Origin: Undaria pinnatifida
Taxonomy: Eukaryota > Sar > Phaeophyceae > Laminariales > Alariaceae
Assembly (NCBI GenBank): GCA_012845835.1
Contig: JABAKD010000013.1
Span: forward strand, 8,223,128 to 8,287,127
Length of the DNA stretch: 64,000 bases
Reading direction: 5' to 3'
Shown here: piece by piece, positions 1-14,458 of the stretch
Layout: each line of letters begins with the position of its first letter
Numbering within the stretch: position 1 is the stretch's first letter
The notes under the pieces: model-generated
Seen by the model: the letters and a program-made list of their open reading frames with translations, nothing else
What the model was told of the DNA's origin: nothing
Database searches by the model: none
Program-made: the position numbers and the translations under genes

Positions 1-137
1 CCGAAACCGTTACAGAAGAAAATATCTACATGGTGGATACACCCGAGCATGCCCAAAGGCATGGTTATGCAAGTCGAAAGGCATGGTTATGGAAGTCGAC
101 GCATCATGCTTAAACTTGGGAACGACTTGCATAGCTA

Positions 138-464
<327 letters not shown>

Positions 465-657
465 CTAAATCCGGAGTTGGGCACAAGCGGCAACGCCAAA
501 AGCAGACGACTATGATTGGTAAGTTTGTGAGGGTGGATACAACTCACAACAACTGCGCGAGCACCAACCGCGCAATTGGATTTCTACGGTATTTATCGTC
601 CAGCGTGCACATGCTAAGAATACTCGTATATTACTGTTCCAGAATCGAACACGCTTA

Positions 658-2111
<1,454 letters not shown>

Positions 2112-3640
2112 GACCTATGACAATGGAAAGCCGATGGTATGGCCTGAAAGTTTGCAAACTTTTTTGGAGGGTTATTTGCCGAAATTTTCCGGGTAACGTC
2201 GCTATGGGGAACATATGACTAAAATGTTTTTTTTTCTGGCTCTTTTTCGGGTCATGCGGTCCAACAGGTCAATTTGTCTATTTTCATCAAGCCTTGATCA
2301 ATACTGCCCACCAAACACGATTGACCTTCGATCTCGAGATAGGGACAACCCATGGTCACTCCTCTTTGTTCTGGACAAGGTCACATTAGAGCCGTTCTTA
2401 TCGGAGATGTGAACTTCTTAAATTTTATATTTTTTTCCAGGATTTCCATGAGAAAACGTCTGCACTATTATCGAGCGCGGGGTTGTTTGTCTTTTTGTTC
2501 CTGATTTTTGAGAGCCGAGCCATGAAGCAAGACCGCCACCACCCACATCAGCAGTCACGCGCGTCGTCACACAGCAAGCACGAGCGAACATTCCGGAGGA
2601 CCTCAAAGGAAAGCACCCAGGCCGAGTAGATTCGTGCAATCCGGCGACAGCAGCCCCTGGTGTCAGGAACATGGCTGGCACGACGAGGACACCAGCGATA
2701 GCCTTCATGTTTCTGCGCCTCGTGTCTGGATAATTGGGAAGGCTGAATCGTTGTCTCGTCCGACTCGAGGATGAGTCCCCCGGAGGCCCAGGCCGCTTCC
2801 TTCCATCGGCCATAATGTTGGACCACCCTGGTCAACGTTTAAAGCTACCCGATGGTCCCAGCGTTGAGCCACGGCGCTTGTCGGAGCGCTGCCTTCGAAA
2901 TATGGAAATCGACGACAGGATTTCCTAATTTGTGATTGTTAACTTTTCCATATTTTTTGGGCCTGACGAATTTCACAAATTATCACAGAACGCCTCCGTA
3001 CTTCAAGACACATTTCACAATATGGAAATTTAGGAAATTCAAGACAAAAAAAGGTCCGATAAGAACGGCCCTTAGTGTAGGTGACAGCGGATAAGAACGG
3101 CCCTCAGTGTAGGTGACAGCGCTGAAGAGCTTATCTCGATCCATGCCCTAGAGCATGAGAGGTTGCTTGTGTTGTCCTGTGGTCTTCCGTCACATCCTCT
3201 CAAAATTCGGTTTTTCGCCCGTTGGGAGACGATAGAGAATTTTTGTCTCAGTTGTCTACACACCAGCCGCCAAAATGTTTTCAACAGAAGCCTGATCGGC
3301 GCCGGCAACAAATCACCGGCCGTAGAGTGAGCGCTGTACACCAGGTGGGGGTCGGAGCCCCTAACGAGCTCGCCACGTTCAGAGTTCACGACGCTGTCGT
3401 TGATTTCGTGGAACGAAGTGTGTGGAGAACACGAAATTGCGCCGCGTCTAATCCAAGATCTGCTTGAGAATTTCTCAGGCCGATGTTGGCCAAGATCGCC
3501 GCGAGAAATCGTTTTTTTTATTTCTGGAAAGATAAAAAAATAATTGTACCAAATTGGGTCCATAGGCGACCGTTCAGGCAAAGTTTGGCTGGGATCTTCG
3601 GGAATTTCAACCTTTTGGCCTTCCATTGTCAACGGTCTTG
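2112..3640. mobile_element. Foldback / TIR element, copy 1
   Basis: The left end reads GACCTATGACAATGGAAAGC and the right end is its inverted counterpart (GGCCTTCCATTGTCA then ACGGTCTTG), so the unit of about 1.5 kb has matching inverted termini. The left arm (to about 2415) recurs at 15.4-15.68 kb and, inverted, at 16.33-16.53 and 21.0-21.28 kb. The right part (3066-3631) recurs around 15.67-16.34, 18.19-18.43 and 20.82-21.0 kb. A 33-bp unit containing AAGAACGGCCCT is duplicated at 3056-3121. No transposase is recognisable, so this looks like a non-autonomous foldback element. A target-site duplication is not clear. Confidence 0.6.
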
Positions 3641-3879
3641 AAAGGGTGAAAATGGGTTAATTACTGAAATTAAAGTTTGTGCCGGTACGATACGTACATT
3701 GATATTCGATATTTGGTCCAATGGTCAACGTGACAGAATTCCGTCGTTTTTTTTTTGCCAGATTTGATCTATTAATAGTATGGCTGTTGCATTATTATTA
3801 GACTATATAATAGTGGTACTCCTGAAGTATGCCTGTTGCCGGCCGGTATGGCGGACAAAAACAAATTAATTGGTGCTGT

Positions 3880-4060
3880 ATCATCCTCTGTATGTAAGTA
3901 CTAAAATGACAAAATAATAACAGGGCAGTACGGCAGAGCAGCAGTACGTACGGTAGTAAAGGTATAATCCACTGTATGTAAGTACTACAAAAACAAAATA
4001 ATAACAGGGCAGCAGTACGGCAGTGCAGCAGTACGTACGGTAGTAAAGGACAGAGGAGTG
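3880..4060. repeat. Two tandem copies of an approximately 85-bp repeat
   Basis: Two consecutive copies start with CTGTATGTAAGTACTA, pass through AAATAATAACAGGGCAG and end in CAGCAGTACGTACGGTAGTAA. The surrounding 3641-3880 is AT-rich noncoding DNA. Confidence 0.6.
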
Positions 4061-4199
4061 CAGCAGTGGGGACGGTGGTACTCCCAAGCACGAGTGGGAG
4101 GCCGGTATTTTAGAAAAAAAAAAAAAGGTTCATCTCCCACAGGACGAAAAAAGACTCCCACGCACGGAAGGGCCCACCCACCCACCACGAACGACACAG

Positions 4200-4535
4200 T
4201 GCACCTTCCACCCACCCACCGACCAAACCTTTACTACATACAGCAGTACAGCAGTGCAGCAGTACGTACTGCAGTACACCTGGTACGCGGGGAGCAGTCA
4301 GTTGGTTGGTTCTTGAGGACCTTGTATGACACAGGAAACAGACGGGGGGAGTTTCATTTTTCGCCAATACTCGGTCATCTCGGGGAGAGAGCGAGCCGCC
4401 GTCCACCACCCACCCACCATCCATCATCCACCCACGGACCGACCCAGTACAGCAGTACAGCAATGCAGCAGTACGTAGAGCAATACACCTGACAGGCGAG
4501 CAGCAGCCGATTCGTTGGTTACAATGCTCTCGGGC
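4200..4535. repeat. Imperfect tandem duplication rich in CCACC and CAGCAGTAC
   Basis: Two blocks of about 190 bp each contain CCACCCACCCACC-like text followed by CAGTACAGCAGT.CAGCAGTACGTA, a C.GTAC..CACCTG segment and a GTTGGTT end. I see nothing coding in 4060-5040; the long frames there are products of the repeats. Confidence 0.45.
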
Positions 4536-5039
4536 TGTGCGGGATTTGCAATTGTTAACTATTCCCCGCCACGCCGGGCGCCAAGCGAAAAGCGCTCGCG
4601 TTGGCGATTCTGCGCACGGCGAGCGGCGACGGCTGGGTGCTGCTGTGATTGGTCCTGGTGTTGTTGTGCTTGCTGTTGACACAGGCGCGCTGGTCGTCTC
4701 GTGTCCATGGCTCTATCCATGGCTCAAGTGGCCAAAAAGCAATTCGAAAGTTTAACATAGTTGGAGTTCGAAAAAAAAAAGCAGGCACCGACGAAGAAAA
4801 AGCGGGGGAGGGCAAGCGAGCCGTCCCCGGGAGGGCGATATATAATTAGCGACCTCAGAGCCCCGCATCGGCATGGTAAAACCGTGGTAACTACATGGTT
4901 GCACATATCGATCGAAACGTTCCATCTTGCGATTCATGTACAATAACACACCACGAAGCTACAACACATTGTCTACCACACCTAAAAATCGTTTTGTATA
5001 CCACACCTGACATCAAATCTGCTAAAATAATAAACAATA

Positions 5040-5315
5040 CCAGGCAGGTGATATAAACTGATGCATTCCTTCTACAACCGTCAGATTTGTCCCCTTAAAG
5101 GATTTATAGTTTCCGCGCACAGATTGAATTGCCCCCCCCCGCTCCCTCTTGTTCAAACCTAGCCCCCCACGCCCTTAAAAACTCCGCCCTTCCCTCACCG
5201 GTTATACGCCTGACAGGATACACATGATAAACTGATGCATTTCCTCCCACAGCTGTCAGATTTTGTCTCCCTCAAAAACGGGTTTTATAGTTTCCCCGCA
5301 CAGACTGACTAAAAC
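5040..5315. repeat. Diverged tandem duplication of an approximately 170-bp unit
   Basis: Both copies carry AAACTGATGCATT, a GTCAGATTT core and TTTATAGTTTCC followed by GCACAGA. From 5316 to 6160 I see nothing coding: it is AT-rich and contains one diverged fragment (about 5420-5470) of the CAGCTTGCAAA family described at 45127. Confidence 0.5.
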
Positions 5316-6424
5316 CACCCCGTTGACCCTGGTACAAGCTACACTGTACTCGCAAGGGGAGTCGCCGATCTACATCCTTAACGAGGACACACACCCAGTA
5401 ATACGCGCGATCGCATTATCACACAGCTTGCAAATATGAGTTTCGACAAAAATCTTCGATCTCACAGCTTGAGTGTACTTTTATTTTTAAAATATATGCC
5501 TGGTATACGAAGTATATTTTTATCAACAGTGGGGCGAAGAGAAAACGGAAAAGGAGCAAATTTAGCAACATTTCCGGCGCAGGGAAGGGACACAATTGAA
5601 AACAGAAGCCGGTAGCTGATACTGCTATCATGCTTCGTACAGCACCAACTAATAGCTGACACAACATAAAAAATGAACAATCAAGGAGGAAGGTTGGAGG
5701 AAAATGCAGAAAAAGAGACATACAATAGAACCATGGAAAAGCGACATAAAAAGCGCAAGGCAAACTTAAGTAAAAGCCGAACAAAATGAAAGCAGGAAAC
5801 GACATTAGAGTGTTTGCGAAAGTACGTTTTTAGAAATTTACTTCTTCAAAAATTGTCCCGAAGGCAATATTTGCGGTAAATTTTTTAAAAAAAGGCAAAA
5901 ATGTACTTTGTCGAAGGTAGGTTTTGATCAAAAGTTACGGTAAATTTTGTCTCTCTGTTTCATTGGCCTACAACACACCGAGCATTTGTCCGAGGCAGAA
6001 CGCCTCTGCAAGGGTCTATAGCGCCCTAAGCAGGACCAGTTTGAAGCACCACGCTGTTGTCACGACACAACACAAGCTACTAATACGAACGCACGGAGGA
6101 TTGAGAGGGTAGTACCCTGAGCACGACGCGCAGGCGTAACATCAGAGATATGCAGCAGGCCGGTGATGAACCGTCTGTTGCTGCCCTCTGCGTCCGTGAC
6201 CAAGGGTTCAGCGCTTGCTGCAAGCTGTGGTGAACTTCTCGCAGCTGGCGGAGTCGAACGCACGCACGCGGAGAGGAGCCTCAACGCAGAGAGCGACACC
6301 ACGCGCCTTGATTGCGGCTATCGTGTGCCGCATCTGGCAAGATAGGACTCGTATCGGTCCATCTGTGCGACAGCAGCCACCGCGCTTCTCCAACATCACC
6401 GCGACTGAAGCGTGGCATGACTTT

Positions 6425-6466
6425 CGGTTTAGGGCAGAGGAGCGGAAACTCCTCTGCCCTAAACCG
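6425..6466. other. Perfect 18-bp inverted repeat with 6-nt loop
   Basis: CGGTTTAGGGCAGAGGAG is followed by CGGAAA and then its exact reverse complement, forming a strong hairpin. It sits in a GC-richer block (about 6160-6600) with open frames on both strands but no recognisable protein. It could be the tip of a foldback element or a small structured RNA. Confidence 0.7.
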
Positions 6467-6719
6467 CTGCGTTCACTGCGGATATTTCGCAGGGTGGTGC
6501 TTCGCAATAACAGGTCCACGTTCCATGGGGAAACTGCGCTTCGCCTTCCCTTCCGTCGCATGAGGAAGGCGTTGCTCTGCTTGTAGCACGTGTAATGAGG
6601 TAGTCCCTGCTCACAAGGAGTTTTTTACGCGCGAGACAGACCGCCATACCTCTGATTTGTAGTCTGTTGGGTGCTTGCATGTACCGTGTTCCAGGTACTG
6701 CTGCACCTGAAACGAGAGG

Positions 6720-6815
6720 CTCGAGACTGGAGTACGTACAACGAGTACTCGTATATCGTATAATACTACGAGTACTCGTACTGCTGCTGCTGTACTCGTA
6801 CGTATATTACAATCG
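6720..6815. repeat. GTACGAGT/ACTCGTAC-rich cluster
   Basis: At least five copies of GAGTACTCGTA-type text surround a CTGCTGCTGCTG run. The same octamer appears singly all over the window. The following 6816-7260 is noncoding AT-rich DNA. Confidence 0.6.
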
Positions 6816-7261
6816 CGCACATCCCCGTTTCCCTACTAAATTTCGGAGGCGTCGCCTGCAGGATTTTGTTTACCGCTAGCGCAAACACACCAAAAACTCG
6901 GTGGGAAGGCAATTCACTTTTTTTAGCGGAAGGCAAGTAAATTTTCAGAAAAGTATTTTCGCAAACACTCTATTATCGCTGAAAAAGCGCAACAACACAG
7001 CTGCATGACAGCGTGAAGAGCTGCACAGGCGTGTTGATAATGTTATTTCGCCCGCAGTATAAACTGGATTTTAGTACAGAACTGAAAACAATGTAACGCA
7101 TGTTGGGCAAATTCTGCGCATGAAATTATGTTCGCTTGAGCCAAGGCAATACTCGAGAAGGAAAAGGTCGGTACTTGCTGGAGCGCAGGAAAGGGAGAGA
7201 TGCAACCCTCACAGCATTCATTTTCAAAGACTCCCCGTACACAGCAAAAGCAACACCACAA

Positions 7262-7962
7262 TATCGATAAATCGCAACAAAAATGACAAACTACACGAAA
7301 TCTTCATTACACCAAAAAAAAAACACCACAAGACAACACCGAACAAATGAGAATTACGATCGCAAGATATCACTTGAAATCTCCATATCAACTCACTCAA
7401 AATATCAGCCAAAATACATAAAATCACAAAAACAGTACACGAAATCCTCGCAATATCGAAATAAGTCACACGGAATCAAACACAAAAAAACACACACAAA
7501 ATCGCAGAGTATTAAATTTCGATACATCTCGATCAATCGCAACAAAAATTCATGAAATCGTACACAGAACTACACGAAAATCCTCACGATATCAAACAAA
7601 TCACACCAAATCACACACAACAAACAAACTCACACCAAATCACACCAAATGATAAAATATAACTTTAAATCACTTGAAATCACGTGAAATCGCACCCAAC
7701 ATAGACCCAACCACATAAAACTACTACACGAAATCCTCACAATATCAACACAGATGATAAAAAATCACACAAAAATAACGAAAAGCACAACATATCACGA
7801 ATTAATCACTCGAAATCTCGAGCAGTTACTTGAAATAGCAACAAAGATAAAGAAAATCGCAAAAAAATACACGACTCCCCACAATAATAATAATAAAAAA
7901 AATCACAAGAAAAATCACAAAACAAACATCACAAAAAATTATCAACAAAAAATCGATCGACA
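7262..7962. repeat. A/C-rich, G-depleted low-complexity block of about 700 bp
   Basis: The plus strand is almost free of G and is built of variants of AAATCACACGAAATC, ATCGCAACAAAAAT and CAATATCAA. The period is irregular, so it is a degenerate satellite-like tract rather than a clean tandem array. Open frames here come from base composition only. Confidence 0.75.
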
Positions 7963-10900
7963 TATGCTACCTCGAGTACGCCCTTCTACACTTGATTTCC
8001 ACCGCATTCAACGTACATGATACGTGCGAGAACAAGAACAAGAAAAAGCATGGTTCTCTTGACAGCCTCGTACCGCGCGTTCGTCCTCCCTCTGCCGACA
8101 CGCCTCCGATTCGAGCACGGCCACGCTGCCGTCCACTGCTGTGTATCAGGGAGGTCCGTTGGTCTTGGCGGTGTGGGATGGGCACGCCGTTTGAGCTAGT
8201 TCGACACCTCACCGACTGTGGATTCAACTTTCGATCGTGTTGGTGTTGCTTTGCTCTCTGTACGGGAATGTAAGGACCGCTGGGGTATTCACATCAATAT
8301 CCAACAGTCTTACTTGCCGTCCAACGCGCTCTGAAATTCTTCCAAATCATACAGCAGTTTTCGCGCTCGAGCTCTGTACATACTCGTATGCGTAGCTCTC
8401 TCAGCTGCTGGTGTAGATACTGTACGTAGTACATACCGTACGCCGCAACGTTGACAGTACATGCGTAGCTCCATCACAGCTGCTACCGCTGTACATATCA
8501 TACGTGCTGCTGTAGAACGTAGCTTTCTGGTTTTTGATCCCTCTCCCCTCTTTCAGCAGAAATTATGATAGATGGCAGTTTTCGACGAAGCCTGAGTGGT
8601 ATGTGTCCTTCGGGGCGTTTCAATTTTCTCTCAGATCCGAGCACGCAGCCTCCCGTGCAGGCGTCCACAATGGCGACGCCGGCCGGGTAGCCGACCCCCC
8701 CCACGGATCGGAGGTTAGAAAACACGTTTCGAAAAAAAAATCGCGAATAAATACGAAGGCCCTGTCGGTAGCAAATGCGCCAAAACGCTCACAGGCCAGG
8801 ATTTTTCAGAGATATCGTCGTAGATCTCCACATCAAGGCCTCGCGCAGGCGCTACGGCGCTGAGCGGGTGGATCCGCGACGCCGGCCGTTGCAGGCGAGG
8901 CGGGGACACGCCTCAGCGAAGAAACCGCGCGGAAAGGCGGCCAGAGGCGGGAGAGGTCTACAAAAGAAACAAAGTGTCAGGCCAGCCTAAGGACTATGAT
9001 AGGTATATTTAAATCAGCAGCTCGCATCGAAAACATGTCTGGAGCTACGTACGACATGTAAATTAGCAGCTGTGATCAAACCTTCCTACGGAGCCACGCA
9101 TGCAGAGGAGCAGCTGTAGACAGCCAGAGCAGATGACCAGAAGACTATTTTCAGGGTTTCCACATAAATATGCATTTCCCAAGCGTGTACTTTTTAGCTT
9201 TTCAAAATCGTGATATTTTTTTATTTGCTTTTCGCTTTCATTTTTTCCGAGGGAAGCAGAGCCTGTGCAAGGCATACGGAAGAGCTCGTGATTTCGAACG
9301 AGCCCATGACCGAAGCGGGCCCTGGCGGGCACATGGCGTCGACATGGGTGGGAGGAAGGAGGAGACGGCCGATTTTGTGTCAAACCGCCCTGAGTTCGTC
9401 GTGGAGGAAGGACCGTCAGCGAAAAGGCTGGGCTTGAGGGCGGGAACTAAACGCTTTTTAGTTAGAAAGACAATGTTGCTGCTGTTGCTGCTGCTGCTGC
9501 CGCTGCGTTTGGGTTGCTGTTGTTGGTGATGAGCGTATCAGGCAGCTTGAATGTACTGAGGGTGGGTAGGTTCAGCCAAACTCTACATCCGAGCTACCCA
9601 TTAGCAGTACGAGTAGTAGCTGGCGCTGCATCTTTTTTCTGTTGCTGCTGTAGTACTACAACCGCCACTGCCACTCATTATGATACCTTACCGCTAACCT
9701 CGGTTGGTAACGCGGACTACACTACACCGCCAGATTGGAAGGCCTTTCCTTTCGAGCAGTTTTTTAGCTCAGTTGCTATTACTACTGCAACAAGTACCTA
9801 CATGTATACGCGTGTGGTTTCAAGTTGTGGCCCATTCCCTGCGCTCTCTTTTATAATTTCGGGAACGCTCCGTATGAAGAGCATGTAAACCTATACACAA
9901 GGGTGTGTGCCCGGAGTGCGTGTGCCGAGGATGACTTCACACCGACGTACGTAGAGCATTCTGTTTTTTGCCCAACCACAACTGGCTTATTACTAAATGA
10001 CATCATATCGGCATGTCTTTAGTTCATTACACAATCTCAGAGTGGAGCGCGGAGCGCACAATCTTAATCTCTTGGCATTGAGTCTGACCCTCATCCTCCT
10101 GTACATCATATGTTGGCATCACGCGAGGCTGCGACCGGCGGGCGTCCAGGCCGGCGAAGCCCCTTGAATACTCGTAATGCCTTCTTCGTGGTATCGAGCA
10201 CACACAAACTTGACCACTTTTTGCATTCGTCAAAATTTGGATTCAAAAGTTTATTAAAGATTGCAATGCTGCTACACAAAAGCAGTGAGTCGCATTGATA
10301 TAGACAACAGTAGTCACAGTAGCATGTCAGTGCGCTTCCACGGGACGTAGGAATCTGATCGAACTTGTTCGTATCACAGACCACAGAAGCAGCAGCTAGC
10401 TGTGTTACGTACGAGTACCAGCAATGTCGGATCAGTTGGCCCAGATATATACTCCGAGTATATATATAGACTATATATATGAGATCAGTTTGTAAGGTTT
10501 CGAAACGGTTTTATGGTAGAAGGACCCCAGCGAACCGGTTCTAGATCTAGGTAGTACGAGCTAGGCCAGCCAAGTAACTGCCAGGGACGTAGAATGGTCA
10601 TGCTCCGCTCAATTTTTACGCATTTCGGTGTGATTTTTGGATACGATGCTGATCATGGACCAACCGACAAATGGAAAGCCAGGATTTTGTTCTTGTACGA
10701 GAGATATGGCCGATAGTATGATCCGAAAAATACGAAGGCGCCCATAAATTGCGTAAAAAACAAAACAAACAAAAAATGGCTTTCCGTTGTGTGCGCATGC
10801 GGTTTAACTACGTTAAAATTTTAGATGAAAATTATCAAAATTGAGCGGGGCATTGCAGAAATGCCATTTTCTCCGTTCTTGTTGAAAACACTTGACTTAC

Positions 10901-11250
10901 ATGTGGAATCCAGTTTTGGTAATATCTGCTATTAATAATGGGTGCCGAATTGGGCAATGGCATTTATATCGATGTTCTTCTAGAGTCTTCAGCATTGTTT
11001 CCAACAATTTTCACCTTGATCGGCAACGACGATTATTATATGAATTTCGTGCGGAAAAGTTGGTGCTTTTGAGTTTTCGCGGATATCTCGGCGAGATCCA
11101 ATCGGAAAAAACAAAACCTTACATTTTCACGTTCTTTGTTTTTGTGCATGTGCAATGTTGTATCAGGGGCAGTGCTTCTAATTTTCAAGTCCTAACTCGT
11201 AAAAGCGGTGGCTAGAGCTTTCGGAAACATCTTCGAAAAACAGAAGTCCG
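7963..11250. other. Intronic noncoding DNA; weak coding-like patch at about 8.5-8.9 kb
   Basis: No supported gene. A GC-rich patch at 8500-8990 reads protein-like on the minus strand (for example VGYPAGVAIVDACTGG), but the frames are broken and no family is recognised. Other content includes CTG runs near 9475-9520 and 9640, an AT palindromic tract of TATATA units at 10445-10485, and otherwise unique sequence. Confidence 0.4.
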
Positions 11251-11402
11251 TATTTTATAACTAATTTTCAAGGACGTCAGCCGTGAGTTTGACGAATTTC
11301 AGGTTAATACTCATCTTTGCAAGCTGCGTTGTTGGTACTCGTACTATACTATATGAGCGAGTTTTTATTGGGAGGTGTCTTATTTTTTGTCCACTATAAT
11401 GG
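11251..11402 (+). mobile_element. Approximately 155-bp MITE-like repeat, copy in PDS intron
   Basis: The repeat starts TATTTTATAACTAATTTTC and ends TTTTTGTCCACTAT. A near-identical full copy interrupts a gypsy integrase at 45127-45283 and an inverted copy lies at 43930-44062. Shorter pieces centred on GCTTGCAAAG occur at 5.4, 21.3, 43.6, 52.0, 52.1 and 52.2 kb. No coding capacity is visible. Confidence 0.65.
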
Positions 11403-12308
11403 TAAGTGTTGGTATTTATACTTTAGGTGGGGAATTTTGAGCTAGGTAAAACATCACATCTATTTTATAAATTTATTACTGTAGTTTCTACTATACTGCT
11501 TTATCATATGTATGGTAGGCGGTTTATTTTGTTTTTCTCCCCCCGGCTTTAATATCGGGAAGAGTACGAATACAGAATATTATAAGTTATTTATATGTTG
11601 CATTTAATACAGTCCGTATTTGTGCGCGGTATTCCGCCGCATAAAACGGTTCTCACCCCCGTTTGAACACACTGAATACAAGTATATTTTCAGATCCCCT
11701 GGGCATTTCGTCAAATGACGTCCGAGCAGGTAGCCACGTGGTGCCGCGCACGCACGATGATTTGCCGATTACAGCGATGCATTTAGTTGTGTCTAATTTG
11801 CAGTGGTTCACGATATACGACTTTAAGAACCTTTGTCCGTTTTTTGGCTGGTCCAGCCCGTATGCCCGAGTTCTCACGTATTGCTTCTTGGGGTACCGGG
11901 TGCAGAGCATACAAGGTACAGGGTATTCTGTCTTTGGTTGTGCTTTTTATGTTTGAGTCGTAATCGATGATCACCGCGCACACTCTCTACTTCTTTCTTC
12001 TCCTTCGTCTCCTCTTCGAGACCGCCAATAATAAACACACCAACTGGACAACTCGTCTATCAGCTCCGAGGAGCTTGCAGCTCATGCTGTACAAGGCGAT
12101 TCACATCGATTGCAAGAGTGCTTCCTCCGTCACATGTAACACGAATTATCACATCCGCTCTAGGAATTGATTCCCGACGCGAAGCATTGCTGCAGAGCTA
12201 GCTGCGAGCAACGAGGTATGTCTCACTCCTCGGGGACACGAGCTGCTGTTTCTGGTGTGAGCTAAGTCGCCGGACAGAGTTGCCAGGATCATCATCTGGA
12301 GCTGCTGC

Positions 12309-13140
12309 TTGGAGCGACTACAACACCAACATCGTACGAATACATTGTCGTCGGCAGATTGCCTGCGGAAAATAAGGAGGGCGCCTAGAGCATCAACAAC
12401 GCTAACAGCAACCTCATCAACGTGGTACGAGGGATCACGTCCTACAATGGAGAGAACCCCGAAAGCTTTGGTGAAGTGGCATAGGAAGACTGGTTTCATC
12501 CTCAGCATGCAGCGCCCCGACATAGTCGCTGTGATGCAAGGTCAAGCTAGGCCAACAGAGGAGGAAGGCGGCGAAGAGGAAGAAACGGACGGCAGCACAG
12601 CACCGTTGCTGACCCCCGGCCTGCTGTACACTGCTGTAAGTACCCCATCGCAACGCCAAGCCGCGTTTGATAGAGCCAACATGGACCTCAACGCTCCTTA
12701 CTTGGTCATCGATAAGGCAGTGGCTCTTCTTGTGGCTACTCACGCTTATGACGAGCGCGGCACCTGTGGTAACGGGCTAACGGGCAGAAGGCTATGAAAG
12801 AGCTGGAAGACAAATACCTGTGCGCGACCAACGAGACTGTACGAGTGGTCCAGGCGGCACCGGCGGCAACAAGCATGAAACCGGACGAGGACCCTGACAC
12901 CTATATCATGAATGCCAACCGCCTGCGCAACGAAATGGCCGTGAGAGGAACCGGTGACCGATCGACACTTGACTGGCATCCTCGTGCAAGGGTTTCCCGA
13001 GAACTACCGCGGCATCAAACTCGCCACGTATGGCACGGACACTGGGTGAAATTGTGTCGTTGGGTAGGGAACGGCCCCCCTCGAAGACAACGAACGTTCG
13101 AACAAAAGTATTTAACCGTGAAATCTGATATCGAAAAGCA
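12309..13140 (+). pseudogene. Ty1/copia-type gag, decayed
   Basis: Read across shifting frames, the translation follows a copia Gag (UBN2-like) layout. It runs YNGENPESFGEW, then RPDIVAVMQGQARP, an acidic linker, KELEDKYLCATNETV, then MKPDEDPDTYIMNANRLRNE and HLTGILVQGFPENYRGIKL. At least two frameshifts (about 12780 and 12950) and an in-frame TGA after GTDTG (about 13050) break it. Gag proteins of this type form the retrotransposon particle in the cytoplasm. No protease, integrase or reverse transcriptase follows in phase. The terminal 110 bp is duplicated at 14.35 kb. It lies within the PDS intron on the strand opposite to PDS. Confidence 0.6.
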
Positions 13141-14344
13141 ACACCAAACGCGTACGGTGCGATACGGGACGAATGCATGCCACTCACTGGTTTCTTCCGT
13201 GGATACTGTCGACATTTACGACGACCTTTGCGTGGCGCGCCTTAACAGCAGGAGGAACGATTATTTTTCCCCTTATTTTTTGTGTCGAAAATGTACGGTA
13301 CACCCTCGCTCCATGCCATAAAATATGTCATAGACAAAACGCATATTTTGTGTAATAGAGCATCGCTGTGTGTGGTCTTACTCGTACGTACCTACTTCGA
13401 AGTATATTGCTTGCACGAGAGTACAAATCATGTCGATTTGTCCGTACTTGTATAATACCACCCTCGAGGGCCCGGGGACGCAGCCACTCGCAATGCTGCT
13501 GTGTGGATTTTTCTGGGGCAGTAATCGTAACCACTACTACCTCCTCCTCGTTTTAGTCATGCGTCCGCTTGCCACGTCTATATCCATGTATATATGTACG
13601 TGTACCTACCGAAATTCATTAAATAAATGCACTATTAATACTATGATACCTACCGCAATACCGTGGGGATTTTTTTTACAGTAAATATTATTAGTTTTGG
13701 GACAAATTATGACGCCAATTTGGAAATAATGTCTTGGCAAGTTTTATTTTATCAACCGCTCCATACATCAAGGTCAGAAGAATAACTGGAGAGTACTGTT
13801 CAAAATACCTTTTTTTGCGCGCGCTTCTCGCTTGTCTCGCTCAGCATCCATCCGCGTTCACGTCGAGGTGCTGAACGGATTGACCAGCAACAACAACAGT
13901 CAGTAGCCAGCGCAATTCTTGCAACCACACAACAAAGCGTTCGAAACACCAATACCTTGATAATTACACCTACCTTTAGAAGTGCATCCAGGTTTCGTTT
14001 GTGGGGATAAATATACATGGAATTCGTGGGAGATATTTTATGCGGTCCTGAAAGATGGATCGTTGATTGTGGACCAATATATACGGAACGACTCTTTGGA
14101 GCGGCGACAAAGAAGACTGACAAAACATTGCTTCTCGCACTGCGATTTTTACAAGCGACCACTCCGTTCGTTGTGTTTATTTTCTATTTTTTTGATGGTT
14201 TCTGGTTTGTTTTGTTGTGTTCTCCTACCCGGTACGCTAGCATTTCACTTGCTTCATACCTTGATCAATTGCGATTGTTTGGGTTACCCTGTCTCACAGT
14301 CTGTGACCACATAATAATAAGTTGTATCTCTCTAGCATGAAGAA
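13141..14344. other. Noncoding spacer
   Basis: AT-rich DNA with no supported gene. A short piece at about 13830-13870 matches the CGTCCGCGTTCACGTCGA motif of the composite repeat described at 14650-15150. Confidence 0.4.
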
Positions 14345-14458
14345 TCGGCACGGACACTGGGTGTAACGGTGTCGCTGGGTAGGGAACGGCCCCCCTCGAA
14401 GACAACGAACGTTCGAACAAAGGTATTTAACCGTGAAATCTGATATCGAAAAGCAACG
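14345..14458 (+). repeat. Duplicate of the gag-end fragment
   Basis: About 110 bp (CGGCACGGACACTGGGTG through TCTGATATCGAAAAGCAAC) nearly identical to 13030-13140, lying in direct orientation 1.3 kb downstream. Confidence 0.75.

Noticed and set aside
2418-2835. Minus-strand frame with a signal-peptide-like MKAIAGVLVV start
   Set aside because: It lies inside a foldback element, overlapping frames are equally open, and nothing downstream looks coding.
12309-12797. Host gene at 12.3-13.3 kb
   Set aside because: The order of motifs fits a copia Gag, with frameshifts and a stop; it is retrotransposon debris.
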